NCBI RefSeq assembly: GCF_020880695.1
Contig: NZ_JAJIWO010000001.1
Span: 1,054,001-1,118,000 of the forward strand
DNA from: Mucilaginibacter sp. UR6-11
GTDB lineage: Bacteria > Bacteroidota > Bacteroidia > Sphingobacteriales > Sphingobacteriaceae
Direction of reading: 5' to 3'
Length of the DNA: 64,000 nucleotides
Shown here: positions 52,732-61,582 of the stretch, piece by piece
How the letters are laid out: the number at the start of each line of letters is the position of its first letter
Numbering within the stretch: the first letter of the stretch is position 1
Position numbers and translations under genes: made by a program
The notes under the pieces: model-generated
What the model was told of the DNA's origin: nothing
Databases searched by the model: none
Seen by the model: the letters and a program-made list of their open reading frames with translations, nothing else

Positions 52732-53400
52732 TTATCGAAGTGTAAAGGTAACTTTTAAACCCGGAATAAATGCACTGGCAAAACTCTGGGCAGGCTGATT
52801 GATCACGGTGGGTACCACCTTTACGCTGAAGTTATTATCCATGGAGTATGAATGCATAAACTTAGCATCAACGTAGGCGTCAATAGTTTGTATGCCCCAG
52901 GCCGCAGCAAAAAGCAGCACGCTTAAATCGCGGTAACGCGCATAGCCTCTAACAGCATCATTGATAGCGTTGTCGGGGTAACCGGTGTAGTTTACATACA
53001 ATTGATAATACTTATCACCGGGACTCGGCTGTGTCCCCTTAGCACGGTACCTGGCTATAGCCAAATCCTCTGTATAAGCCTGTTCATTAAACCGGTACAT
53101 AACAACCAGCAAAGTCAACCCGGTATAGATAATCGGCACCTTCCAGTACTTACGATTATATACCTGCCCCAGGCCCGGTACAAATACAGACCGGTGCCAG
53201 GCTGTTGAAGGGCTGTGGGTACTATCCGGATGGTAAACTTTTTCTGTACTTGCTTTGGGGGCAAATGGCTTAGATTTAAGTGAATCGCGTTTTTCCTGTA
53301 TGCTATCCGCTTTGGTTTTAACACGCAATACGGGTGCCTGCGCCATAGCCGAAAAAACGAACCCGGTTAATAAACCAATTATTAATATATATCTCTGCAT
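52732..53400 (-). CDS. DUF5683-family membrane-associated protein
   Basis: Protein of 222 aa with a signal peptide (YILIIGLLTGFVFSAMAQ) and the DUF5683 core STAWHRSVFVPGLGQVYNRK, which also resembles TM2-like segments. A second hydrophobic stretch lies at VPIIYTGLTLLVVMYRF, and ARYRDLSVLLFAAAWGIQTI near the end. Function unknown. The gene starts three bases after parB ends and always seems to accompany parAB and lepB in this phylum, so it may belong to cell-envelope or chromosome organisation. That is inference from neighbourhood. Confidence 0.85.
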   Translation of the reverse strand: MQRYILIIGLLTGFVFSAMAQAPVLRVKTKADSIQEKRDSLKSKPFAPKASTEKVYHPDSTHSPSTAWHRSVFVPGLGQVYNRKYWKVPIIYTGLTLLVVMYRFNEQAYTEDLAIARYRAKGTQPSPGDKYYQLYVNYTGYPDNAINDAVRGYARYRDLSVLLFAAAWGIQTIDAYVDAKFMHSYSMDNNFSVKVVPTVINQPAQSFASAFIPGLKVTFTLR

Positions 53401-53403
53401 TTT

Positions 53404-54324
53404 TTACCAATCCAACATTTCAAGGATGCGGGCAAGATCATCTTCTGATAAAAAAGGAATTTCAATTATACCCTTACCCTGGCTGCCTACCTTAAGTTTA
53501 ACCTGTGTGCTAAACTTTGATGCCAGGTCGTCCTGTATCTTTTGCAACTGAAACGATACCGGCTCGGGCTGCTTGCCTTCCTTTTTGGGCCGCGATTTTT
53601 GAAGGTCGCGAACCATCTCTTCCACCTTACGAACGGATAAACCTTGTTGAATAATATGTTTGTGCAGATATAATTGTTGTGCGGGGTCCTCAACCGTTAC
53701 TAAAGCACGTGCATGGCCCATACTCATCTCGCCATCACGTATGGATGCCTGAATAGTTGGCGGCAGTTTTAGCAACCTTAAATAATTAGTTACAGTTGAT
53801 CGGTTCTTGCTTACGCGCTCGCCCAGTTCTTCCTGTTTAAGGTTGCACTCATCCAGCATCCGTTGAAAGCTTAAGGCTACCTCGATAGCATTTAAATTTT
53901 CGCGCTGGATATTTTCAATCAGCGCCATTTCCAGCATCTGCTGGTCGTTGGCGGTGCGTACGTAAGCCGGTATATGTGTTAAGCCTGCTATTTTTGAGGC
54001 CCGCAGGCGGCGCTCGCCGGATATCAACTGAAACTGGTGCGCACTGACGCGGCGTACGGTTATCGGCTGTATCAGTCCCTGTAACTTGATGGAGGCTGCT
54101 AAATCTGCCAGAGCCTGCTCATCAAAATCAGTACGGGGCTGAAACGGGTTTACCTCAATTTCCGATAGCCTTATATCGTTTACCGAACCCAGGTTACTAA
54201 CCTCGCCGTTTGAACCCGTGCTGTTATTAGCAGTACTTGATTTTTTATAGGGAAGTACATCTTCAGAATCATTCAACAGTGCGCTTAATCCCTTGCCTAA
54301 AGCATTCCTTTTCTCTGCGCTCAT
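53404..54324 (-). CDS. parB: Chromosome-partitioning protein ParB
   Basis: CTP-dependent DNA clamp that loads at parS, 306 aa. The N-terminal part has LGKGLSALLND, then the ParB/Srx nuclease-like domain with VNPFQPRTDFDEQALADLA, ISGERRLRASKIAGL and ENIQRENLNAIEVALSFQRM. The helix-turn-helix is LGERVSKNRSTVTNYLRLL. A dimerisation region closes the protein. It overlaps nothing but lies one base from parA. No parS-like palindrome was obvious in this window. Confidence 0.96.
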   Translation of the reverse strand: MSAEKRNALGKGLSALLNDSEDVLPYKKSSTANNSTGSNGEVSNLGSVNDIRLSEIEVNPFQPRTDFDEQALADLAASIKLQGLIQPITVRRVSAHQFQLISGERRLRASKIAGLTHIPAYVRTANDQQMLEMALIENIQRENLNAIEVALSFQRMLDECNLKQEELGERVSKNRSTVTNYLRLLKLPPTIQASIRDGEMSMGHARALVTVEDPAQQLYLHKHIIQQGLSVRKVEEMVRDLQKSRPKKEGKQPEPVSFQLQKIQDDLASKFSTQVKLKVGSQGKGIIEIPFLSEDDLARILEMLDW

Positions 54325-54325
54325 T

Positions 54326-55129
54326 TTATACTGTTTCTGTTGTTGCTTTTAATTCATCTTTTAACAAGCCATTTTTGCGGATCACTTCACGGGCCAGGTT
54401 AAGGTAATTTATAGCCCCTTTACAAGTGGCGTCATGCATAATTACGGATACGCCAAAGCTTGGCGCTTCGCTTAAACGTGTATTACGCTGTATAATGGTA
54501 TCAAATACCATATCTTCAAAATGATTTCTAACTTCTTCAACCACCTGGTTTGAAAGGCGCAACCTTACATCATACATGGTTAACAATATACCCTCGATCT
54601 CTAATTGCGGGTTTAAACGGTTTTGTACAATTTTAACTGTGTTTAACAGTTTACCCAGCCCTTCCAACGCAAAATACTCGCATTGTACGGGAATGATCAC
54701 AGAGTCGGCAGCAGTTAAAGCGTTAATGGTAATTAAGCCCAGTGACGGAGAACAATCAATTATTATAAAATCATATTCATCACGGATCTTGTTAAAAACC
54801 TCCTGCATTTTATACTCGCGGTTCTCGAGGTTTATCATCTCAATTTCGGCACCCACCAGGTCTATGTGAGCCGGCAGCAGGTCCAGGTTTGGCGTGTCGG
54901 TTTTAATAATAGCATCATGCGGATCAACTTCGTTGATGATACACTCATAAATACTGTTTTTTACATTGCGCGGATCAAAACCAATGCCTGAGGTGGCGTT
55001 AGCCTGCGGATCTGCGTCAACTAATAATGTTCTATACTCTAATACGGCTAAACTTGCAGCCAGATTGATGGATGATGTGGTTTTGCCCACACCGCCCTTT
55101 TGATTGGCTAAAGCAATAATTTTACTCAT
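54326..55129 (-). CDS. parA: Chromosome-partitioning ATPase ParA (Soj)
   Basis: ATPase of 267 aa. It has the deviant Walker A NQKGGVGKTTSSINLAASLA, LLVDADPQANATSGIG, the Walker B IIIDCSPSLGLITINAL and CEYFALEGLGKLL, all typical of chromosomal Soj. It is the first gene of the parA-parB-DUF5683-dapB-lepB run on the minus strand. A 230-base gap separates it from the divergent reductase gene. Confidence 0.97.
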   Translation of the reverse strand: MSKIIALANQKGGVGKTTSSINLAASLAVLEYRTLLVDADPQANATSGIGFDPRNVKNSIYECIINEVDPHDAIIKTDTPNLDLLPAHIDLVGAEIEMINLENREYKMQEVFNKIRDEYDFIIIDCSPSLGLITINALTAADSVIIPVQCEYFALEGLGKLLNTVKIVQNRLNPQLEIEGILLTMYDVRLRLSNQVVEEVRNHFEDMVFDTIIQRNTRLSEAPSFGVSVIMHDATCKGAINYLNLAREVIRKNGLLKDELKATTETV

Positions 55130-55359
55130 TCTATATCTCCAAAATTTTAAAACAGTGTTTATAACAACGAAAAATAGAAATTTAAATTTCTACCTTCGGG
55201 AAACTTTTTACCAACCGCTAAGATATATATTTAAATAACGGAGAAATCCACAGTTTTAGCCAATTTACAAACAATTTAAGGAGTGGTGATTGAATTAATG
55301 ATTATTGATTGATGACGATTAACCAGCTAATTCCATAACTCAGTAATTCAACAACTACT

Positions 55360-55881
55360 ATGATTACTATTATATCAGCTACCAACCGGCCAGGGAGCTC
55401 AACACTTAAAGTGGCCCGTTATTATCAAAAAAAACTGCTTGAAAAGGGTGTGGAAGCAGGTATATTATCGTTGGCGCAACTGCCGCCGAACATATTAGAA
55501 ACCGATCTTTATGGCAAACGCAGCGCTGCGTTTCAGGTAATCCAGGACATTGTTACCGCTACCGATAAGTTTATATTTATCATCCCCGAGTATAATGGCA
55601 GCTTCCCGGGCGCACTAAAAGTTTTTATCGACGCCTGCTCCTTCCCTGACAGTTTTTATGAGAAAAAGGCCGCACTTGTGGGAATATCATCGGGCAAATA
55701 CGGCAACATACGCGGCATCGACCATTTTACCGGCGTTTGCCATTATGTACATTTAAACACAATGCCGCTAAAATTACATATCGCCAATATCAAAACAGAA
55801 TTTAACGAGTACGGTGATCTGTATAAAGAAGACACACTGCAGTTTACTAATGAGCAGATTGAAAAGTTTATTAAGTTTTAA
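55360..55881 (+). CDS. NADPH-dependent FMN reductase family protein
   Basis: Flavodoxin-fold reductase of 173 aa. The phosphate-binding start is IISATNRPGSSTLKVARYYQ, and the second flavin loop is FIIPEYNGSFPGALKVFIDA, with GISSGKYGNIRGIDHFTG next. It probably reduces FMN, quinones or azo compounds with NAD(P)H; the real substrate is open. The upstream spacer has the TTGAATT/AATTCAA inverted repeat (55285-55350 region) common to several leaders in this window. Confidence 0.88.
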   Translation: MITIISATNRPGSSTLKVARYYQKKLLEKGVEAGILSLAQLPPNILETDLYGKRSAAFQVIQDIVTATDKFIFIIPEYNGSFPGALKVFIDACSFPDSFYEKKAALVGISSGKYGNIRGIDHFTGVCHYVHLNTMPLKLHIANIKTEFNEYGDLYKEDTLQFTNEQIEKFIKF

Positions 55882-55923
55882 TTGCTATAATTGTCTTTGA
55901 TTTAATTTTCTAAACCATCACAA

Positions 55924-57198
55924 ATGAAGAATATCTACATAATGACCTTAGCGGCCATTTTATGCCCTGTATTTTTAAAAGCACAAAGCAATTTTAAACC
56001 CGGATATATAGTTACCTTAAAAGGTGATACTTTGCAAGGGGCCATTGATTACAGAGAATGGTCAAGAACACCAAAAGCAATTAACTTCAGAAGCACCAAT
56101 TTAAACCATATAGCGTTATACACCCCGGCCAATACACTTGCATTTGGTATTAAAGGATTTGAATATTATACTCGCTCTATTTTACCGATAAGTCAGGACA
56201 ACATCCTTCTTTCTTTATTATCCACAGGTGTTGACACCACGCGTATTACGGATACTGTATTCTTGAAAACAATTCATATCGGCGGAAATATATCTTTATA
56301 TTCTTACCACGACGATATCAAAGAACGGTTTTTTATCGCCGAAAAAAACAATCAGCCCACTGAACTTATCCGCCACATTTATCTTGATCCGCAACAGTCG
56401 TCTCAGGTAGTTAATGTTGATAGTTATAAACGTCAACTGCAAAGGCTGGCTGCAATATACCAACCCGGAAATACAACAATATTAGAAGACATAAATGGCG
56501 CAAACTACACTTCAAAAGAATTAGAAAAGATTGTCTCTAAAATAAATGGCTCTGACGGCAAATCATATCCTTCAACTACAGATAAGGAAGGGGTACAATT
56601 TTTTGGTGGCATAGGTATAGTTAGCTCAACAATTAATTATAACGGCGTTAGCGATAACTCAACTGGCCCCCAGACCAGTTCGTCCAAAGCCATTTCTCCT
56701 AAAATAAATCTGGGTGTGGATCTATATTTAAATAAAAATATCGGGCGGTGGATCTTACGAACCGAGTTATTTTTCACTACGGACAAAGTAAGTTTAAGCT
56801 ATGACGGAAAAGCAACTACCCCGTTTACAAAGACAGTAAAGTTTAATCATTATATAGCCACGCTAAATCCGCAAATAGTGTGCAATATATATAATACCGA
56901 TAGGACCAGGCTCTATTTAGATGCCGGCGTAGCTATTAACCTGAGCTTATATCAAAACAAAGAGGCCAATGTCACCTATTTTCAACCAGGCAATACTACA
57001 GTCACCTATCCTGATACTTTTCCAAGTGTCAAATCAGCATTTTATACGGTGACCACAAAAATTGGGTGTATTATAAACAGTAAATTTGACATTTATGCCG
57101 GTTATTCTCCGTCGACTGTATTAAATACTGAAGTAAACTCTTCCATAACTTTAACAACTTATCAAGTTGGAATAAATTACAGATTTGGTAAAATGTAG
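55924..57198 (+). CDS. Exported protein with predicted C-terminal outer-membrane beta-barrel
   Basis: Protein of 424 aa with a signal peptide (MTLAAILCPVFLKAQ). The N-terminal half opens with NFKPGYIVTLKGDTLQGAID, a pattern I have seen in uncharacterised Bacteroidota exported proteins. The second half alternates hydrophobic and polar residues (RWILRTELFFTTDKVSLSYD, TYQVGINYRFGKM), fitting an eight-strand barrel of the PorT/OmpA-like kind with a terminal aromatic-rich strand. It follows the reductase by 42 bases and ends two bases from the convergent VIT1-type gene. No functional name is justified. Confidence 0.75.
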   Translation: MKNIYIMTLAAILCPVFLKAQSNFKPGYIVTLKGDTLQGAIDYREWSRTPKAINFRSTNLNHIALYTPANTLAFGIKGFEYYTRSILPISQDNILLSLLSTGVDTTRITDTVFLKTIHIGGNISLYSYHDDIKERFFIAEKNNQPTELIRHIYLDPQQSSQVVNVDSYKRQLQRLAAIYQPGNTTILEDINGANYTSKELEKIVSKINGSDGKSYPSTTDKEGVQFFGGIGIVSSTINYNGVSDNSTGPQTSSSKAISPKINLGVDLYLNKNIGRWILRTELFFTTDKVSLSYDGKATTPFTKTVKFNHYIATLNPQIVCNIYNTDRTRLYLDAGVAINLSLYQNKEANVTYFQPGNTTVTYPDTFPSVKSAFYTVTTKIGCIINSKFDIYAGYSPSTVLNTEVNSSITLTTYQVGINYRFGKM

Positions 57199-57200
57199 TA

Positions 57201-57890
57201 TTATCCCGTTATTAATTTCGCCATGCCGAACGCCGCGGCTGCAGCCAAAGCCCCGATAATTAAAACCTTAAAGGCTCCCGATGTAGGAGGTTGCCCGGTT
57301 ACTTTACTTTTAAAATAGCCAAAAACAAACAGGCAAACCATGGTTATACCGCACGAGTAAATTAAAGCAGTTTGCGAATTTGACTCAAAAAAATAAGGAG
57401 ATAAAGGGATGATACCCCCAACGATATAAGATAAACCAATAGTGATTGCACTTTGCGTGGCACGATTTGCCAAAGGTTTTTCAAGGCCCAGTTCATAGCG
57501 CATCATAAAATCAACCCATTTGTCCTTATCCTTTGCCATTTCATCAGCAACCTGTGTTTGCAATTCGTCCGACAGTCCAAAACTTGCAAACACTTCTTTT
57601 ACCTCGGCTTTCTCCTGTTCGGGAACGCGCTCCACTTCATCGTACTCACGTTGCAGTTCGGCAGCATAATGCTCGGCTTCTGTTCTGCCGGCCAGGAAAC
57701 CACCCAGGCCCATCGCGATAGAGCCGGCAACAATCTCTGCAATACCCGCGGTAATAACAATACCCGACGAATTTACGGCCCCGCTAAGCCCCGCTGCCAA
57801 AGCAAACGGAACAGTTAAACCGTCAGACATCCCGATAACGATATCGCGGATGGTGTCAGAGCTTTTCAGGTGGTGTTCATGATGATCCAT
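57201..57890 (-). CDS. VIT1/CCC1-family iron/manganese transporter
   Basis: Membrane protein of 229 aa related to plant VIT1 and yeast CCC1 vacuolar iron transporters. Diagnostic is the start SDTIRDIVIGMSDGLTVPFA and the ITAGIAEIVAGSIAMGLGGF segment. A cytoplasmic Glu-rich metal-binding loop (AEHYAAELQREYDEVERVPE) follows, then three more helices. Family members move Fe(2+) or Mn(2+) out of the cytoplasm and thereby detoxify it. It stands alone, convergent with the putative barrel protein. Confidence 0.9.
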   Translation of the reverse strand: MDHHEHHLKSSDTIRDIVIGMSDGLTVPFALAAGLSGAVNSSGIVITAGIAEIVAGSIAMGLGGFLAGRTEAEHYAAELQREYDEVERVPEQEKAEVKEVFASFGLSDELQTQVADEMAKDKDKWVDFMMRYELGLEKPLANRATQSAITIGLSYIVGGIIPLSPYFFESNSQTALIYSCGITMVCLFVFGYFKSKVTGQPPTSGAFKVLIIGALAAAAAFGMAKLITG

Positions 57891-58045
57891 GACTAAATGT
57901 ACCTGCTATAAATGTAATATGCCCGCAAAAAATGCAATTTATCATTGGTCTGAATAATAACCCCTGTTTAAGTGAGGGAGAATTATTTGCCACAGCGGCC
58001 GGCATTATATGGTTTACGTAGCCAATATCTTACAATCAAAAGCAG

Positions 58046-58075
58046 CCCTTTTATCTAACCAAAGGGTTATTTTTG
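58046..58075 (+). promoter_or_regulatory. Promoter region of TonB receptor gene with 6-bp inverted repeat
   Basis: TATTTTTG at 58068-58075 fits the -7 box TAnnTTTG, 22 bases before the GTG start. Just upstream CCCTTT and AAAGGG (58046-58066) form a small inverted repeat that could be an operator. Confidence 0.45.
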
Positions 58076-58097
58076 CCTTAACCTAATAACAGATACC

Positions 58098-60179
58098 GTG
58101 TTTAAAACTACCCTTGCTGCACTATCGATCCTGGCGGCCGGCACAACTGCCGGTGCACAAAACCATCCTAATAAATTAAAAACTGATACTACCGGTTTAC
58201 ATACGGTAACCGTAAAGGGCTATCTTTCAGATCAGCCGATGCTAAGCGTACCGGCGTCTGTTAGCCTGATAACACCGGCGCAGTTAAAACTACAGCCCGA
58301 TAATTCGCTGGTATCAGCGGCAAATACAGTACCCGGCGTACGTATGGAAGAACGGTCGCCGGGCAGTTATCGCTTGTCGATAAGAGGCAGCCTGTTGCGG
58401 TCGCCCTTCGGGATCCGTGACGTTAAAATTTATTATGACGAATTACCGCTTACCGATGCCGGCGGCAATACCTATTTAAACAGTTTAGATTTTAACAGCG
58501 TACAGGGCCTCGAGGTTTTAAAGGGGCCGGATGGCAGTTTATTCGGTGCAAACTCAGGCGGCGTGGTTTTAATAAGCCCGGTTAACCGGTATGATAATAC
58601 CAGCTTTGTGACAGCTGGTTTATCCGGCGGATCATACGGGTCAGTACATGAAAACGTGGGCCTGCAAAATGTCAGTAAAAACAACCAGTTTAATTTTAAT
58701 CAGTCTTACCAAACCTATCATGGGTACCGGGTACATAGCGACATGTACCGCCATTATTTTCAAGCCAGTGATAAGCTAACGTATGGCGGCTATAATTCTT
58801 TAAAGATACTGGGCTTTTATTCTGACCTGAACTATGAAACACCCGGCGGTTTAACTTTGGCACAGGTTGCTGCCGACCCCACGGCGGCAAGGCCGTCAAC
58901 CCCGGCTTTCCCCGGCTCAATTGCGCAACATGCCGGCATCACCAATAAAATGACCTATGGCGGGGCAGTGAACGAATGGCATATCACCAGCAACATCCGC
59001 AATATATTTGCGGTGTATGGCGCTTATGTAAATTTCACCAATCCGTTTATTACTAATTACGAGCAGCGTTATGAACGCACTTACGGCATGCGCACTTATT
59101 TTGAATTTACCGGCACACAAAAACCCGACTTTAACTGGAAAGCCAACGTTGGCATGGAATGGGCACAAACCAATGCCGACAACAACGACTACGGCAATCG
59201 TTCGGGCGTGCGTGATACCGCCCAAAGCCTTGATAAGGTTAATACCGGCCAGCACTTCTTTTTTGCACGCTACAAAGAAACAATAAGCAACCGCCTGCAT
59301 GTAGAGGCTGCTGCCAGCTTAAACTTTTATGGTTATGATTTTAAGAACGTGTACCCGCGCGCGCAAACTGCATTTACCAAACAAACATTCGCGCCGCAGG
59401 TGATGCCGAGGCTGGCGCTGTCTTATCAGCTTACCAATAACTTTGTTTGGCGCGCATCAGCCAGCCGGGGCTATTCCACTCCAACCTCGGCCGAGATCCG
59501 TCCGTCAAACAATATTATTAATACCTCATTAAGCGCGCAATACGGCTGGAATTACGAAACGGGTTTTCGCCTGCGTAACAGTGATGAAACCCTGTTGCTG
59601 GACGTATCTGCTTTCTACTATCATTTAAACAATGCCATAGTACGCAGGCTTACACCAGCGTCGACCGAATACTATACCAACTCGGGCGATATTAAACAAC
59701 CCGGCCTGGAGCTTTACTTTACCGATTGGCTGATTAAACCAACGGAAAACGGCTTTATAAGGGGACTACAATTTAGCGAATCATTAACGATCAGTAAGTT
59801 TACTTTTGGCGACTATCACGACGCCACCAAAGGCTATGCGGGTAATGAGTTAACGGGCGTCCCGCGTAATGTGAGCGTTGCCAGTGTGCAGGTTAAGTTC
59901 CCGCAATCTTTATACGTGTATGTGCAGTATAATTCAACGGCGCGCATCCCGCTTAATGAGGCCAATACTTTTTACGCGCCTAAATATAACTTAATACAGG
60001 CAAAGGCAGGCTGGCAGCACCCGTTAAGCAATAAATCGCGCGTGGAAGTATTTGCCGGCGTTGATAACCTGCTAAATGAATACTATAATCTGGGTGCTGA
60101 CCTGGATGCGGTTGGTAATCGCTTTTATAACCCATCGCCGCTGCGTAATTACTACGCCGGTTTTAACTTAAGGTTTTGA
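58098..60179 (+). CDS. TonB-dependent receptor (siderophore/vitamin type)
   Basis: Outer membrane receptor of 693 aa starting at GTG 58098. A signal peptide (AALSILAAGTTAGAQ) is followed directly by the plug, without a carboxypeptidase-like or STN domain. The plug has VTVKGYLSDQPMLSVPASVS (near the TonB box), SAANTVPGVRMEERSPGSYR, LSIRGSLLRSPFGIRDVKIY, GLEVLKGPDGSLFGANSGGV, and the barrel ends YAGFNLRF. The compact form resembles siderophore or cobalamin receptors. A BtuF-like gene sits 163 bases beyond on the other strand. Ligand unknown. Confidence 0.9.
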   Translation: MFKTTLAALSILAAGTTAGAQNHPNKLKTDTTGLHTVTVKGYLSDQPMLSVPASVSLITPAQLKLQPDNSLVSAANTVPGVRMEERSPGSYRLSIRGSLLRSPFGIRDVKIYYDELPLTDAGGNTYLNSLDFNSVQGLEVLKGPDGSLFGANSGGVVLISPVNRYDNTSFVTAGLSGGSYGSVHENVGLQNVSKNNQFNFNQSYQTYHGYRVHSDMYRHYFQASDKLTYGGYNSLKILGFYSDLNYETPGGLTLAQVAADPTAARPSTPAFPGSIAQHAGITNKMTYGGAVNEWHITSNIRNIFAVYGAYVNFTNPFITNYEQRYERTYGMRTYFEFTGTQKPDFNWKANVGMEWAQTNADNNDYGNRSGVRDTAQSLDKVNTGQHFFFARYKETISNRLHVEAAASLNFYGYDFKNVYPRAQTAFTKQTFAPQVMPRLALSYQLTNNFVWRASASRGYSTPTSAEIRPSNNIINTSLSAQYGWNYETGFRLRNSDETLLLDVSAFYYHLNNAIVRRLTPASTEYYTNSGDIKQPGLELYFTDWLIKPTENGFIRGLQFSESLTISKFTFGDYHDATKGYAGNELTGVPRNVSVASVQVKFPQSLYVYVQYNSTARIPLNEANTFYAPKYNLIQAKAGWQHPLSNKSRVEVFAGVDNLLNEYYNLGADLDAVGNRFYNPSPLRNYYAGFNLRF

Positions 60180-60184
60180 TGGTT

Positions 60185-60223
60185 AGCAATAAGAGCGCTC
60201 TTAGGCAGAACGCTCTTATTGCT
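60185..60223 (+). terminator. Hairpin after the TonB receptor gene
   Basis: AGCAATAAGAGCG pairs perfectly with CGCTCTTATTGCT around a 13-base loop, five bases after the receptor stop. There is no T-run after it, so it is terminator-like or a message-stabilising stem. Confidence 0.55.
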
Positions 60224-60342
60224 GGGTTGAATACTGAAAAGCAAACGCAGGATATATACTGTTATTGTGACTGTGGAAAACTATTATTTATCATCAGGTT
60301 ATCGGAGTAAACCGCCGAAATCCAAGTTGTTTTCGTCGCCTT

Positions 60343-60807
60343 TTACAGACTAAACTTTATCCAGCCGTTACCTTCATATCCAAAAATAAATTGTTTTGGG
60401 TTGATGATCTCGGCGAAGAGTTCAACAGCATCTACAAGGCTTTCAGGCGACGCGTTGGGCGACAGTGTACCATCGGCAATGTAGAAACGATTGCTTTTAA
60501 CTGCGCTGAGCTCTGCAAACCCGGGTAGTTGCAATACCTTATCAATATCCTTCATCGTTTGCTCAACGGTATTTCCCTGCGGCATAAGTATAATGATCCC
60601 GGGGTTTTGCAGTTGCAACTCTTCAACTTTGCCAGTAACCAGGGTAGCGCCTGCCAGGCCTGTCAATTCGGCTAAGCCCGTGTCTGCAAGCAGTAAGGGG
60701 CCCAAGCCAACAATACAGGCCACTGTAGGTTTTTGTTCCACAAACTTTAGTTTATGGACAATGATAGCTAGTCGTTCCTCCAGTTCTTCCGTTAATGCTT
60801 TCATCAT
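60343..60807 (-). CDS. BtuF-like periplasmic-binding-fold protein without signal peptide
   Basis: Protein of 154 aa resembling part of the class III substrate-binding proteins (BtuF/FhuD). It has PTVACIVGLGPLLLADTGLA, NPGIIILMPQGNTVEQTMKD, VKSNRFYIADGTLSPNASPE and LVDAVELFAEIINPKQFIFG. These match the C-terminal lobe order, whereas the family usually has two lobes and 250-300 aa. No signal peptide or lipobox is visible, so it should stay in the cytoplasm. Whether it is a truncated gene or a dedicated short family is open. It lies convergent with the TonB receptor. Confidence 0.7.
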   Translation of the reverse strand: MMKALTEELEERLAIIVHKLKFVEQKPTVACIVGLGPLLLADTGLAELTGLAGATLVTGKVEELQLQNPGIIILMPQGNTVEQTMKDIDKVLQLPGFAELSAVKSNRFYIADGTLSPNASPESLVDAVELFAEIINPKQFIFGYEGNGWIKFSL

Positions 60808-60893
60808 GATGTTGCAAAGGTGCGGATTTGATTTAATAATTTAATAATACTATCTGCACATCCGCATACTTGCATATTTGCACCGCTAAAACT

Positions 60894-60901
60894 TATCTTT
60901 G
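60894..60901 (+). promoter_or_regulatory. -7 box TATCTTTG before the LysE-family gene
   Basis: TATCTTTG ends six bases before the ATG at 60908, so the transcript start would fall at about the start codon. The TTG at 60899 is part of this box and is not a likely start. Confidence 0.5.
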
Positions 60902-60907
60902 GAGCCA

Positions 60908-61552
60908 ATGATATTTCTAACATTCTTTTTGGGGCTCATAGCTAATTTTATAGGATACATCCCCCCCGGAAACATCAATCTTACCCTGATACGGATCACC
61001 ATTAATCGTGGCTTTAAACAGGCCATGCAATTTATCATAGCTTTTTCTTGCGTCGAGTTTTTCTTTACCTTCCTGATCATGCACGCTGCCAAATGGCTGT
61101 CTGAACAGGTGCATTTAGATGTGGTGATCGATTGGGTAATGGCTATCCTGTTCCTGGTACTGGGTGTAGCAACCTGGCTTCACCGCAAAAAGCCGCCCGA
61201 AACCAAATACAGCGAACACGCCAGTATAAAATACGGTATCATCCTGGGATTTGTAAACCCTATGCAACTGCCTTTTTGGATGATCTGCGGCACTTACCTG
61301 ATCACCCATGAATGGATCCTTGACGGCAATGCGGCCCTGGTGATCTTTAGCATCGGCTCGGCTGGCGGAGCGTTCTTATGCTTGTTTTTATATGCCCGGT
61401 TTGCGCAGTATATCCAAAGTAAATTTGCGCTAAGTACCAAGGTTATCAATACATCAATTGCTATTTTATTTTTCGGCTTCGCCGGATACCATGTGGTGAA
61501 AAGGATCTATTTAGCGGTGAGGCCTAAGCAAGCTACAGAAGTAAAAACTTAA
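60908..61552 (+). CDS. LysE-family translocator
   Basis: Inner membrane exporter of about 214 aa with six hydrophobic helices. The first is FLGLIANFIGYIPPGNINLT, whose PPGN(I)N segment corresponds to the PGP/PGN motif of LysE/RhtB proteins. IIAFSCVEFFFTFLIMHAAK and GIILGFVNPMQLPFWMICGT follow. Relatives export amino acids or other small metabolites. I begin it at ATG 60908. It starts directly at a -7 box. The next gene is convergent. Confidence 0.83.
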   Translation: MIFLTFFLGLIANFIGYIPPGNINLTLIRITINRGFKQAMQFIIAFSCVEFFFTFLIMHAAKWLSEQVHLDVVIDWVMAILFLVLGVATWLHRKKPPETKYSEHASIKYGIILGFVNPMQLPFWMICGTYLITHEWILDGNAALVIFSIGSAGGAFLCLFLYARFAQYIQSKFALSTKVINTSIAILFFGFAGYHVVKRIYLAVRPKQATEVKT

Positions 61553-61582
61553 TGATTGTTTTGACAACCGGGTTTAGTTTAC

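Noticed and set aside
53404-55359. parS site near parAB
   Set aside because: I looked for a GTTTCACGTGAAAC-like palindrome and found none; parS may lie outside the window.
57891-58097. Cobalamin riboswitch upstream of the TonB receptor
   Set aside because: The spacer lacks the conserved riboswitch core, and the GTG start follows closely on a simple -7 box.
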